Shown: positions 7,460 to 16,125 of the stretch, in pieces | Layout: the number at the start of each line of letters is the position of its first letter | Numbering within the stretch: position 1 is the first letter of the stretch | NCBI RefSeq assembly: GCF_003148685.1 | Contig: NZ_QGGR01000012.1 | Span: 1-64,000, forward strand | Reading direction: 5' to 3' | From: Actinoplanes xinjiangensis | Lineage (GTDB): Bacteria > Actinomycetota > Actinomycetes > Mycobacteriales > Micromonosporaceae | Length of the DNA: 64,000 nt | Notes under the pieces: model-generated | The model's input: only the letters and a program-made list of their open reading frames with translations | What the model was told of the DNA's origin: nothing | Database searches by the model: none | Program-made: the position numbers and the translations under genes

Positions 7460-10400
7460 TTAACGGACTGATCGGTCCAATCCGACATTCTTCTCTTTGA
7501 GCCCGTTCGCGTCGAGTTCGAGAACCCGGTCGACCAGATCGAGGCCATCCGTACGATGCGCGAGCACCAGCACGGTCCGCCCCGACGCGGCACTCAGCAG
7601 GTCCATCATCATCTCCCGCGCGCCCGCCTCGTCGATCCCCTCGGTCGGCTCGTCCAGAATCAGGAGCGCCGGATCCGCGAGCAGTGCTCTCGCGGTCGCC
7701 AGCCGCCGCCGCTGCCCGCCGGAGATCGTGCCCCCACCGGCGCCGAGCCACGCATCGAGATCCATCCACCCGAGACCGACCCGCGCCAGCACGGCCCGCA
7801 ACTGCGGATCGGTCGCCGCAGGCGAGGCAAGACGCAGATTCTCCCGTACGGTCGACGCGAACACATGCCCCGTCTCCTCTCCGACGAGGACCGCGGCCCC
7901 GCTGACCTGCACGTTCCCGGCCGTCGGCGGCAGCAGCCCGGCCAGCACGGCCGCCAGCGTCGACTTCCCGCACCCCGACCGCCCCATGATCGCCGTCCGC
8001 GACCCGGCCGTCAGCTCCAGCGTCACACCGTCCAGCACCGGCACCCGCCCCGCATCCCACCCCGCCACCAGACCACTGACCCGGACCACCCCGCCGCCCA
8101 TCGCGCCGGCGTTGGCCACGCACTGCTCACCACTGACCCGGCTCGCGCTGTCGCTCGGCGTGCCGGCGTGGGTCATGTCCCGCTCACCGCTGGTGGCCGC
8201 GGAACCACTCTCGATCAGAGGGGCGATAAGCTCACCGCTGTCGACCGCGGGACCGTTTTCGATCAGGCTGGCGACGCGCCTTCCGGCTCCCGCGGCCCGC
8301 CGCCGGGCGATCGCCGCCTCCGGCAGTGCCACCACGGCCTCGCCGAGAACGACCACGCCGAGCAGCACCACCGCGCTCCATTCGGCGGTGAGCCCACCGC
8401 TCCCGAGCACCACCGCGACCCCGGCGACCGCCGCTCCCCACCCGACATGGGCGACGGCCGCGGCGAGTCCGGCCCCCCGCGCCGCCCGCGACTCCAGGTC
8501 GGCGAGGGCTCGGCTTCTCTTCCCGGGTACGTCCGGACGCCCCCCACCGCCGGCCAGTTCCTCCACCCCGTCAACGGTTTCGACGACGGCGTCCCGCAGC
8601 GCGGCCCGTGCCGCGCCGGTGGCCGCCTCCTGCCGGTCCGCCTGCCGGGCCGCGACCATCGGGGCGAACAGCCCCGCGACCAGCAGACCGACCGCCATCG
8701 GCACCGCGGCCCCCGCCGCCACCCAGGCGACCACCGCGACGGCGAGCCCGGCCGTGACCGCCGCGGCGATGAGCGGCAGCCGCCCCCGCAGCAGCCCCTC
8801 GGTGGCCGCATCCACATCGTCGACGAGCCGGGTGAGCAGGTCCCCGCGCCGGTGCAACCGCGGTCCCGGAACGTGCGGAATCAGACCCGCATACACTGCG
8901 GCCCGCCGTCTACCCAGCCGCGCAAACGCCACCTCATGGGACACGAGCCGCTCCAGATACCGCAGGAGGGGCCGGGCGACGGCGCTGCCCCGGACCAGTA
9001 CCACCGCCGTCGACAGACTGAGCACCGGCGGCAACGACGACGCCCGGACCAGCAGCCACGCGGCGGCCCCGGTCAGCACGATCCCGGCGACCGACGATCC
9101 GGCCCCCAGCCCGGCCGCCACCCAGAGCCGCGCCCACCACCGCCCGCCCGCCGTCTCCCGCCGCTCAGTCCGACCATCCGCCGAAGCCGCCGCCTCAGCG
9201 TCGTCGGGCCGGCTGGCCGTGGCCGCTGTCTCAACGCCACACAGGCAGCGCCGAGCGCCGCCCGCCGTCCCTCGGCTGGTCCCCACCGCTGTCTCGACGC
9301 CGTCGAGACAGCGGTGAGAGCCAGCCGGATGCCCCTGGCTGGTCGTGGCCGTCGTCTCGACCGCGTTGAGACAGCGGTGGGAGCCAGCTGGATGTTCTTG
9401 GCTGGTCGTGGCCGTTGCTTCGGGAGTGTGGAGACAGCGGTGGGAGCCAGCCGGATGCCCCTGGCTGGTCGTGGCCGTCGTCTCGACCGCGTTGAGACAG
9501 CGGTGGGAGCCAGCTGGATGTTCTTGGCTGGTCGTGGCCGTTGCTTCGGGAGTGTGGAGACAGCGGTGGGAGCCAGCCGGGTGTTGCTGGCTGGTTGTGG
9601 GCGTTGTTTCGGGGGTGTTGAGGCAGCGGTGGGAGCCAGCTGGATGTTCTTGGCTGGTTGTGGGCGTCGTTTCGACGGCGTCGAGACAGCGGTGGGAGCC
9701 AGCCGGGAATTCGGAGTCGGTGGGGGCGGGCGGGGTGCCGGCGGGGGGTGTTGCTGCCCAGGACGGGAGTTCGAGGGGGTTGGTGAAGGCGGCGGTGACG
9801 GCGAACCGGGACAGGACGGTGCCGGCCGGCGGGTGCACGTCGACGATGCGGTCGGCGGCGGCCAGCAGGGCCGGGCGGTGGGCCACTACCAGGACGGCGC
9901 AGCCCTGCGCGGCGAACTCGTGCAGGCGTTCGATGACCTGGTGTTCGGCGGCGCTGTCGAGGTGGGCGGTCGGTTCGTCGAGCAGCAGGGTGACCACCGG
10001 CGCGGTGTCGCAGTCGCGGTGGGCGGCCACGGTGCGGGTGGCACGGTGCAGCAGAACCGCGAGGGCCAACCGTTGGCGCTGGCCCGCGGAGACTCCCGCG
10101 ACCTGCTCGCCGAGCGGGGTCTGGGCGGTGACCTCGCCGGTCAGGCCGGCGAGGTGCAGCGCCTCGCTCATCTCGGCGGCGGTGGTGTCCGGCGGGAACG
10201 CGTCGGCCACCGTCCGGGCGTGCGGCAGGCTCGGCCGTTGTGGCAGGTAGAACACGCTTCCGACGGCGATCGCTCCAGCTTCGGCCGGGTGGAGTCCGGC
10301 CAGGACCCGTAGCGCCGTGGTCTTGCCGGCGCCGGACAGGCCCCGCAGCGCGACGACCTCACCGGCGCGGACGGCCAGCTCCGGCAGATGCAGCGCGTCT

Positions 10401-12100
10401 TCGAACGCGTTCGGGTAGCGGGCCCGGATGCCGGCCGCCCGGACACCCCAGCGTCCAGCCGCGGCACGGCCGAAGAGGGGCGTCGCCGTGGTGATCCGCC
10501 CCGACTGCCCGAACGGATCGCGGGTGTACGGGGTGACGTGACCGAAGGCGGACGACAGCCCGGTGACGTCCCGTGAACGCCCGGCCGGGACGGCAGGCCC
10601 GAAGGCAGCTGACGGCGGTTCGGGCGTTTGCGGGCGGTAGTGGACGGGAGCGGGTGCCGGTAGTTGCGGTTCGAGGGCTCGCACGCGGTGGGCGGCAGCG
10701 GCCGACGGCGGTTCCGGTTCGAGGGCGTGGGGACGGTGGTGGGTGAGTGCGGGTGCCGGTGGTTGCGGCTCGGGGGCTTGTGGGCGGTGGGCGGCGGGAG
10801 CGGGTGACGGTGGGGTGGGCCTGGACGGAGAGGGGGCCGCGGCCGGGGTGGCATGGTCCAGAGGAGAGAGGATCTCGTCCACGTCGGCGATGACGGCGCC
10901 GGCGTCGGTGGAGGCGTGGTAGCGGGCCGCCATCTCCCGCAGTGGGCGGTAGGCCTCGGGGGCCAGGAGGATCACCAGGAGAGCGGGGCCGAGTTCCATC
11001 GAGCCGGCCGCGACCCGCAGGCCGGCCTGGACCGCGATCAAGCCCACCGCCAGGGTGCCGACCAGGTCGAGGGCGGTCGACGACAGGAACGCCACCCGCA
11101 GCACCCGCATGGTGGCCGCCCGATGCCGGTCGGTCAGGTCGGCTATGACGTCGATCTGGCGTTCGGCGCGGCCGTACATCTTGAGGGTGGGAAGGCCTCG
11201 CACGACGTCGAGGAAGTGGCCCGCCAGGCGGGAGTCGGCTGCCCAGCGCTGTTCGGCGCGGGCCTTCGTCGCCCAGCCGATCAGTGCGCCGAGCAGTGGG
11301 ATCAGCGGCAGGGTGAACAGGGTGACGGTGGCGGAGGCCGGGTCCACTACGGCCATGATCACGACGACCAGCGGCGGGAGCAGGAGGCCGAGGACCAGGG
11401 CCGGCAGGTATCCGGAGAACCACGGGCGCAGCGCTTCCAGGCCACTGCCGAGGACGGTGGTCAGCCGGCCGGTTCCGTAGGCCGCCACCCAGGCGGGGCC
11501 CCGGCGCACCACGCGGTCCAGCAGGGACTGCCGTAGTTCGTGGGTGACGCGGGCGGCGGTCCGCTGGGCGACGACCTGCTCGGCCCAGGACAGTGCGCCG
11601 CGTGCCGCGAAGGAGACCGCCAGCACGATGATCGCCGCGCCGGTCGTGGCCGGGAGCAGGTGGCTCAGGGATTGCGCCGGGGTGCCGGCCAGCACGCCCG
11701 TCGCGCCGGCGGTCAGCGCGGTGACGATGCCGCAGAGCGCCACCGCGATGGCGATGGTGGTCAGGGCCTGACCGAACCCGATCAGGGCGAGCACGGCGAC
11801 CCCGCCCCGGCTGGCCCGCGCATGCCGCAGCAGTCGCGGATCAACCGGCCCCCGGGCAACCCGCCTGACGGCCGCCGAGGGCACCGAGGGCACCGAAGAC
11901 GGTGAAACGTCGGCCCGCGGGGTGGCGGTAGGCGGAGCGGCGGCCGGTGAAACGTCGGCCCGCGGGGTGGCGGTAGGCGAAGCGGCGGCCGGTGAGGCGG
12001 CAGCAGGCGGAGTGGCGGCAGGCGGAGGGGTTGTCGGGCGGGCGGCGGGTGACGGACCTGCGGAGGAGCCCGGGCCGCGGGCAGGCGGGGTGGCGGTCAT
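7460..12100 (-). CDS. cydDC: Fused thiol-reductant ABC exporter CydDC with repeat-expanded linkers
   Basis: The product has 1,546 residues. CydD and CydC form a heterodimeric ABC exporter of cysteine/glutathione-type reductants needed to assemble cytochrome bd, and actinomycetes often fuse them (about 1,170-1,200 residues). Here an Ala/Pro-rich N-terminal extension of about 80 residues precedes the CydD membrane domain. A Pro-rich insert (nt 10580-10860) precedes the first ATPase: Walker A GLSGAGKTT near residue 585, signature VSAGQ, Walker B LLLDEPTAHLD. Then come eight 21-residue repeats with a PAGSHRCL core (residues about 797-964), the CydC membrane domain, and a second ATPase: GRSGCGKST near residue 1378, ISGGQRRR, LILDEPTEGID. 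Both ATPases look intact. The ATG overlaps the cydB stop (ATGA). The extra length comes from low-complexity inserts. Confidence 0.93.
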   Translation of the reverse strand: MTATPPARGPGSSAGPSPAARPTTPPPAATPPAAASPAAASPTATPRADVSPAAAPPTATPRADVSPSSVPSVPSAAVRRVARGPVDPRLLRHARASRGGVAVLALIGFGQALTTIAIAVALCGIVTALTAGATGVLAGTPAQSLSHLLPATTGAAIIVLAVSFAARGALSWAEQVVAQRTAARVTHELRQSLLDRVVRRGPAWVAAYGTGRLTTVLGSGLEALRPWFSGYLPALVLGLLLPPLVVVIMAVVDPASATVTLFTLPLIPLLGALIGWATKARAEQRWAADSRLAGHFLDVVRGLPTLKMYGRAERQIDVIADLTDRHRAATMRVLRVAFLSSTALDLVGTLAVGLIAVQAGLRVAAGSMELGPALLVILLAPEAYRPLREMAARYHASTDAGAVIADVDEILSPLDHATPAAAPSPSRPTPPSPAPAAHRPQAPEPQPPAPALTHHRPHALEPEPPSAAAAHRVRALEPQLPAPAPVHYRPQTPEPPSAAFGPAVPAGRSRDVTGLSSAFGHVTPYTRDPFGQSGRITTATPLFGRAAAGRWGVRAAGIRARYPNAFEDALHLPELAVRAGEVVALRGLSGAGKTTALRVLAGLHPAEAGAIAVGSVFYLPQRPSLPHARTVADAFPPDTTAAEMSEALHLAGLTGEVTAQTPLGEQVAGVSAGQRQRLALAVLLHRATRTVAAHRDCDTAPVVTLLLDEPTAHLDSAAEHQVIERLHEFAAQGCAVLVVAHRPALLAAADRIVDVHPPAGTVLSRFAVTAAFTNPLELPSWAATPPAGTPPAPTDSEFPAGSHRCLDAVETTPTTSQEHPAGSHRCLNTPETTPTTSQQHPAGSHRCLHTPEATATTSQEHPAGSHRCLNAVETTATTSQGHPAGSHRCLHTPEATATTSQEHPAGSHRCLNAVETTATTSQGHPAGSHRCLDGVETAVGTSRGTAGGARRCLCGVETAATASRPDDAEAAASADGRTERRETAGGRWWARLWVAAGLGAGSSVAGIVLTGAAAWLLVRASSLPPVLSLSTAVVLVRGSAVARPLLRYLERLVSHEVAFARLGRRRAAVYAGLIPHVPGPRLHRRGDLLTRLVDDVDAATEGLLRGRLPLIAAAVTAGLAVAVVAWVAAGAAVPMAVGLLVAGLFAPMVAARQADRQEAATGAARAALRDAVVETVDGVEELAGGGGRPDVPGKRSRALADLESRAARGAGLAAAVAHVGWGAAVAGVAVVLGSGGLTAEWSAVVLLGVVVLGEAVVALPEAAIARRRAAGAGRRVASLIENGPAVDSGELIAPLIESGSAATSGERDMTHAGTPSDSASRVSGEQCVANAGAMGGGVVRVSGLVAGWDAGRVPVLDGVTLELTAGSRTAIMGRSGCGKSTLAAVLAGLLPPTAGNVQVSGAAVLVGEETGHVFASTVRENLRLASPAATDPQLRAVLARVGLGWMDLDAWLGAGGGTISGGQRRRLATARALLADPALLILDEPTEGIDEAGAREMMMDLLSAASGRTVLVLAHRTDGLDLVDRVLELDANGLKEKNVGLDRSVR
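7465..7478. promoter_or_regulatory. TetR-type operator in 3' end of cydDC
   Basis: GGACTGATCGGTCC is a 14-bp palindrome matching its own complement at 12 of 14 positions. It lies 15-28 bp upstream of the tetR start at 7450 and inside the last codons of cydDC. The likely role is autoregulation of that tetR gene. Confidence 0.5.
9209..9712. repeat. 63-bp tandem repeat array inside cydDC
   Basis: Eight units of exactly 63 bp run from 9712 down to 9209. Seven are close copies; on the plus strand they share GACAGCGGTGGGAGCCAGC near 9304, 9367, 9430, 9493, 9556, 9619 and 9682. The eighth is degraded. A 126-bp two-unit block is itself duplicated. Each unit encodes 21 residues with a PAGSHRCL core and a Thr/Ser-rich tail, so the array keeps the cydDC frame and adds a Cys and a His per unit. 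Each unit also contains facing GTCTC and GAGAC half-sites, a hairpin architecture shared with the element at 23893-24021. Confidence 0.92.
11901..11990. repeat. 45-bp tandem duplication at 5' end of cydDC
   Basis: Two nearly identical 45-bp copies begin at 11901 and 11946 (GGTGAAACGTCGGCCCGCGG). On the minus strand they encode two 15-residue units with TATPRADVSP in the N-terminal extension of CydDC. They add length to an Ala/Pro/Thr-rich tail that precedes the first membrane domain. Confidence 0.8.
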
Positions 12101-13077
12101 GAGGCGACCCGTTCGCTGGCCACCCGGCGGCGGAAGACCCAGTAGGACCAGGCCTGGTAGACGAGGACACCCGGCAGGATCAGCACGCCGGCGATCGTGA
12201 TCAGGCGCAGGGCTTCCGGGCCGGCGGCGGCGCTCGTCCTGGTCAGGGACCAGGCCGGGTCGAGGGTGCTGCGCAGGACCACGTCGCCGTGAGTGGTGAA
12301 GACGGTGACGACCGTGGCGGCCACGGCGAGGGCGACGGCGGTGAAGGACATCGCCTCGCGGGTGCGCCGGGCCAGCAGGCCGGCGGCGAAGACCACGGCC
12401 GCGGCGGCCAGGGTGAGGCGGCTGCCCGTACCGATGCCGATGAGCAGAAGGGTGACGGCGCCGACCGTGCCGGTGTGGCGGGCGAGGTCGCGTGCCCGGC
12501 GGCGGACCGGGCCGGTGGTGCGCAGGGCGAGGAACGTGGCGCCGAGCAGCACCGCGGCGAGCAGTGCGGCCAGCGCGCCGAGGCCGGCGGCGGGGGTGGC
12601 CAGGGGGCCGAGGCTGCGGCCGAGGCCGGTTCCGGTGACCTCGCCGTCGGCGCGGAGGGCGAGACCGTCGACGAGGATGCCCAGGACGGCGCCCCAGAGC
12701 AGGACGATGCCGGTGGACGAGCCGGCCAGGAGCAGGTCGGCGCGGCGCCGCCAGGACGGGGAGTCGTGTTTGCCGCGGAACTCCAGGGCCACCCCGCGGA
12801 CGGCGAGGAGCAGCAGGATCGCCACCATCGGCAGGTAGAGGGCGGACATCAGGGCGGCGTACCAGGCGGGGAAGGCGGCGAACGTGACACCGACGGCGGC
12901 GACCAGCCAGACCTCGTTGCCGTCCCAGAACGGGCCGACGGTCCGGATGGCGGCGCCCCGTTCGTGTTCGTCGCGGCCGAGGACGGGGGAGAGCATGCCG
13001 ACGCCGAAGTCGAAGCCTTCGAGGACGAAGTAGAGGACCCAGGCGAGGACGAGTACCGCGAACCAGAACGTGATCAT
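12097..13077 (-). CDS. cydB: Cytochrome bd oxidase subunit II
   Basis: The product has 326 residues and is very hydrophobic, with the expected eight or nine membrane helices. The family motifs EGFDFGVGML (residues 20-29) and FWDGNEVWL (about 50) are present. With CydA it forms the proton-motive, cyanide-tolerant quinol oxidase that works at low oxygen. Its stop overlaps the cydDC start, and it follows cydA by 12 bp, so the three genes form one operon. The length is slightly short of the E. coli protein but normal for actinomycetes. Confidence 0.96.
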   Translation of the reverse strand: MITFWFAVLVLAWVLYFVLEGFDFGVGMLSPVLGRDEHERGAAIRTVGPFWDGNEVWLVAAVGVTFAAFPAWYAALMSALYLPMVAILLLLAVRGVALEFRGKHDSPSWRRRADLLLAGSSTGIVLLWGAVLGILVDGLALRADGEVTGTGLGRSLGPLATPAAGLGALAALLAAVLLGATFLALRTTGPVRRRARDLARHTGTVGAVTLLLIGIGTGSRLTLAAAAVVFAAGLLARRTREAMSFTAVALAVAATVVTVFTTHGDVVLRSTLDPAWSLTRTSAAAGPEALRLITIAGVLILPGVLVYQAWSYWVFRRRVASERVAS

Positions 13078-13089
13078 GGAAGGTCGCTC

Positions 13090-14502
13090 CTAGTAGGCGG
13101 GAACCGGTTCGGGCTCTTCCGCGGCGGAGACGGGCGGGGCGAGCGGCTTGCGGGACAGATGGACGACCAGGCGGCACCAGACGACCGCCAGCAGGCCGTA
13201 GACCAGGGTGAACCCGGCCAGGGACGCGATCACCTCGGCGCTGGTGAGGCCGGGGGAGATGCCGTCGGCGACCTTGGAGATGCCGAACGCGAGCCACGGC
13301 TGCCGGGCGGTCTCGGTGAAGACCCAGCCGAACGTGTTGGCGGCGGCCGGCAGCAGCGGGGCGAGGAGCACGAACCGGCGCAGCCATCCGGGCGTTCCAC
13401 GCCCGGGCTGCAGGAGATCCGGCAGCAGCGGCAGGCGGCGGGTGGTCTCCCAGGAGGACCAGAGGTGGTACGCCGCCAGCGCCATCCCGAGCACGCCGGC
13501 CCCGATCATGAGCCGGAACGTCCAGAACGCGACCGGGATCATCGGCACGTAGCTGCCCGGCCCGTACTGGGCGACGTAGGCCGCCTGGAGGTCGTCGATG
13601 CCCTGTACGGTCCCGCCGAACGTCCCGGTACCGAGGAAGGACAGCAGCCCGGGGATCTCGATGCTGAAGAACGGCCGGTCGTGCCCGAGTTCGCCGATCG
13701 CGAAGACCGAGAACGGCGCCGACGTGGTGGTCTCGTAGAGGGCTTCGGCGGCGGCCATCTTCATCGGCTGCACGGCCGTCATCACCTTGCCGAGGTGGTC
13801 GCCGCTGATCGCGGTGACCGCCCCGCCGACCAGCAGCATCCACGCCCCGGCCCGGGACAGCGTCCGGTAGGCGGCGTCGGCGGAGACCCGCCAGATCCCG
13901 ATCGCCATCAGCAGCCCGCCGCCGGCCATCGCCGCCCCGCCCATGGTGTGCGGGAACGCCGCGAGCACCACCTCGTTGGTGAGCAGTTCGGTGAAGCTGG
14001 TCAGGTGGGCCCGCCCGGTGGCCGGGTCGAGGGCGTAGGCGACCGGGTTCTGCATGAACGAGTTGGCGGCCAGGATGATGTACGCCGACAGCAGTGTCCC
14101 GACCGCGACGATCACGATGGTGGCGGTGTGCAGCAGGCGGGGCAGCCGGTCCCAGCCGAAATACCACAGCGCCAGGAACGTGGCCTCGAGGAAGAACGCG
14201 AGCATCCCCTCGATGGCGAGGGTGGGCCCGAAGACGTCGCCGTAGAAGCGGGCGAACGCGCTCCACCCGAGCCCGAACTGGAACTCCTGGACGAGCCCGG
14301 TCACCACACCGACGGCGAACGTGACGATCAGCAGCTTGCCGGTGAACTTCGTGAGGTGCAGGTACTTCTCGTTCGCCGTCCGGATCCAGGCGATCTGGAA
14401 CCCGGCGGCCGCCGACGCGAGCGATATCGACACCGGGACGAAGAGGTAGTGGTAGATCGTCACGACCGCGAACTGGAGCCGGGTCAGGTCGAGCACGTCC
14501 AT
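13090..14502 (-). CDS. cydA: Cytochrome bd oxidase subunit I
   Basis: The product has 470 residues. His18 in IYHYLFVPVSI is the haem b595 ligand position. The glutamate in EFQFG, the His in FPHTMGG (haem b558), and the quinol loop GDHLGKVMTAVQPMKMAAAEAL are all visible. The Q-loop is the short type usual in Gram-positive bacteria. It is first in the cydA-cydB-cydDC operon. The start is 74 bp from a divergent blaI gene, and overlapping BlaI-type palindromes fill the gap, so expression is probably BlaI-repressed. C-terminal residues after the last helix are acidic and not conserved. Confidence 0.96.
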   Translation of the reverse strand: MDVLDLTRLQFAVVTIYHYLFVPVSISLASAAAGFQIAWIRTANEKYLHLTKFTGKLLIVTFAVGVVTGLVQEFQFGLGWSAFARFYGDVFGPTLAIEGMLAFFLEATFLALWYFGWDRLPRLLHTATIVIVAVGTLLSAYIILAANSFMQNPVAYALDPATGRAHLTSFTELLTNEVVLAAFPHTMGGAAMAGGGLLMAIGIWRVSADAAYRTLSRAGAWMLLVGGAVTAISGDHLGKVMTAVQPMKMAAAEALYETTTSAPFSVFAIGELGHDRPFFSIEIPGLLSFLGTGTFGGTVQGIDDLQAAYVAQYGPGSYVPMIPVAFWTFRLMIGAGVLGMALAAYHLWSSWETTRRLPLLPDLLQPGRGTPGWLRRFVLLAPLLPAAANTFGWVFTETARQPWLAFGISKVADGISPGLTSAEVIASLAGFTLVYGLLAVVWCRLVVHLSRKPLAPPVSAAEEPEPVPAY

Positions 14503-14512
14503 GGTTACCCCT

Positions 14513-14549
14513 CTACGACGGTTCGTAGTAGATACTACGACGCGTAGTA
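14513..14549. promoter_or_regulatory. Overlapping BlaI-type operators in cydA-blaI intergenic region
   Basis: Three interlocked perfect dyads are present: CTACGA-N4-TCGTAG (14513-14528), CGTAGTA-GA-TACTACG (14524-14539), and TACTACG-ACG-CGTAGTA (14533-14549). The TACTAC...GTAGTA form is the known shape of BlaI/MecI operators. The cluster lies just upstream of cydA on one side and 27 bp from the blaI start on the other, so one repressor could silence both directions. Confidence 0.82.
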
Positions 14550-14575
14550 CGACGTGGTGAAGTAGAGTGGGTCAC

Positions 14576-14932
14576 ATGGCGAGGAACGACCTTGAGCGCG
14601 AGGTCATGACGAAGTTGTGGGACGCGGGCGAGCCGCTCACCGTCCGGCAGGTGCACGACCTGCTGAGCCGGGAGCGTGACCTGGCGTATACGACCGTCAT
14701 GACCGTTCTCGACCGGCTCGCCAAGAAGGGCCTGGTCACCCAGCAGCGAGCCGACCGCGCCTACCGGTATGCCCCGGCGCAGACCCGGGAGGAGATGACC
14801 GCCGGCGTGATGCTCGACGCGCTCAGCTCCACCCCCGACATGGACGCCGCGCTCGCCTACTTCGTCGGCCGGTTGCCACCGGAGGCGCTGCGGGCCGCGA
14901 TCGAGAAGGCCACCCGTAACATCGAGCGGTGA
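14576..14932 (+). CDS. blaI: BlaI/MecI family transcriptional repressor
   Basis: The product has 118 residues. It starts ARNDLEREVMTKLWDAGEPLTVRQVHDLL, then AYTTVMTVLDRLAKKGLVTQQRADRAYRYAPA, the family winged helix with its long wing. This is followed by a dimerisation helix pair. ATG 14576 was chosen; an in-frame GTG lies three codons upstream. In this family a membrane metallopeptidase cleaves the repressor when a cell-wall or other stress is sensed, and that partner is the next gene (GTGA overlap). The palindromes upstream and the divergent cyd operon make cytochrome bd the likely target rather than a beta-lactamase, since none is present here. Confidence 0.92.
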   Translation: MARNDLEREVMTKLWDAGEPLTVRQVHDLLSRERDLAYTTVMTVLDRLAKKGLVTQQRADRAYRYAPAQTREEMTAGVMLDALSSTPDMDAALAYFVGRLPPEALRAAIEKATRNIER

Positions 14933-15837
14933 CCGCCCTCCTGCTCGGCGCCCTCGGGCTGACGCTCTCGCTCCTGGCGCCGAGGCTGCTGGCGGGCGCC
15001 CGCTGGACCGACCGGGCCCCGGTCGCGGGGGTCCTGCTCTGGCAGTCACTGACGCTCACCGCCGTACTCTGTGCTCTCGGTGTGGTCCTGGCCGCGCCCG
15101 AAGAGGTCGCGCGCGCCGCCGGGGCCCGCCATCCGGAGACGGTCGCCGCGCTGCTGTTCTCCCTCGCGGTGGCCGCGACCATCGTGATCCGGCTGATCGT
15201 CTCGCTGATCCGGGTGAGTTCCCGGGCCCGCGCCCGCCGTGCCCGGCACCGGATGCTCGTCGACCTGCTCGACCGCGTCGAACAGCACGAGGGCCTCGGC
15301 GGCGAGGAGGTGCGGGTGCTCGACGGGGCGCTGCCGCTGGCCTACTGCGTGCCCGGGCGGGAGCCGCGGGTCGTGCTCAGCGACGGGGTGCTGCGGACCC
15401 TGGACCGTGAGCAGGTCGACGCGGTCCTCGCCCACGAGCGGGCCCATCTGCGGCACCGGCACGAGCTGGTGATGGAGTCGTTCACCGCGTTCTACCGGGC
15501 GGTGCCCGGCCCGCTCCGGTCGAAGGCGCCGCTGGATGCCGTACATCTGCTGCTGGAGATGGTGGCGGACGACGCGGCCCGCCGCCGGACCGGATCGGCG
15601 CCGTTGCGTGCCGCGCTGGCGCGGCTGATCGACGCCGTCCCCCTTGCGGAGGAGGTGACGGCCGACCCGGCGGGTGAATCGCGGCGCCGCCGGCTGGCCC
15701 GTCTGGACGGTCCGGTCCGGGGCTCGACGGCCCTCACCGCGGCGGGGGTGAGCGCCGCCGCCGGCCTGCTGGTACTACCCACCGTCATCGTGGTGGTGCC
15801 CTGGCTGGCGCGGGCCCTCCACAGCTGGCCGTTTTAG
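14929..15837 (+). CDS. M56 family (BlaR1-like) membrane metallopeptidase
   Basis: The product has 302 residues from GTG 14929, overlapping the blaI stop. There are two or three N-terminal membrane helices (residues 1-85), then a cytoplasmic-type zinc protease domain. AVLAHERAHLRHRHELVME near residue 165 is the HExxH zinc site. A final membrane helix (residues about 270-295) lies near the C-terminus. There is no extracellular penicillin-binding sensor domain as in BlaR1, so the signal must be something else. It probably inactivates BlaI by cleavage and so would induce blaI and the cyd operon. Confidence 0.9.
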   Translation: MTALLLGALGLTLSLLAPRLLAGARWTDRAPVAGVLLWQSLTLTAVLCALGVVLAAPEEVARAAGARHPETVAALLFSLAVAATIVIRLIVSLIRVSSRARARRARHRMLVDLLDRVEQHEGLGGEEVRVLDGALPLAYCVPGREPRVVLSDGVLRTLDREQVDAVLAHERAHLRHRHELVMESFTAFYRAVPGPLRSKAPLDAVHLLLEMVADDAARRRTGSAPLRAALARLIDAVPLAEEVTADPAGESRRRRLARLDGPVRGSTALTAAGVSAAAGLLVLPTVIVVVPWLARALHSWPF

Positions 15838-15970
15838 ACCACGCTGCGTATCGCTGACGGTGCGTACAGTTCGGCGGGCTGTGCGACCTTCATTTGCCGT
15901 CTTGATCCGAGTACGGTGGTCCCCGGTCCGCCCAGCCCCCCATCGGCCACCCGGCCGATCTGGCGGACCA

Positions 15971-16100
15971 CCGCCTAATCGCGCGTGGCCGAAACGGCCG
16001 GGTGCGAGCCGGGGAACCGAGCACCTGGGGTGAAGCCGCGGCGACGCGGCCGGGCAGACTTCCCGCCCGAACCCGTCAGCTAACCCGGTCGGCGGCTGAA
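15971..16100 (+). promoter_or_regulatory. ydaO/yuaA-type cyclic di-AMP riboswitch
   Basis: The leader of the next gene contains the class hallmarks in order: GCCGAAACGGCCGGG near 15987, GGGGAACCGAGCACCTGGGGTGAA around 16010-16034, a GCGGCGACGCGGCCGGGCAGAC stem, then CCGAACCCGTCAGCTAACC at 16068-16086, and a closing GGCGGCTGAACGG. These conserved loops bind two c-di-AMP molecules. In actinobacteria the class typically sits before cell-wall hydrolase genes and turns them off when c-di-AMP is high, which fits the NlpC/P60 gene 26 bp downstream. Exact boundaries are approximate. Confidence 0.88.
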
Positions 16101-16125
16101 CGGGAAGAAAGGACAACGCACCAGC

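Noticed and set aside
9209..9712. Regular repeats as a possible CRISPR array
   Set aside because: Units are contiguous without unique spacers, are exactly 63 bp, and stay in the cydDC reading frame.
12289..14547. Long plus-strand open frame opposite cydA and cydB
   Set aside because: Its composition is that of antisense GC-rich DNA (Glu/Gly/Asp/Arg), and the opposite strand carries clear cytochrome bd subunits.
14929..15837. M56 protein as a beta-lactam sensor (BlaR1/MecR1)
   Set aside because: There is no penicillin-binding sensor domain and no beta-lactamase gene nearby.
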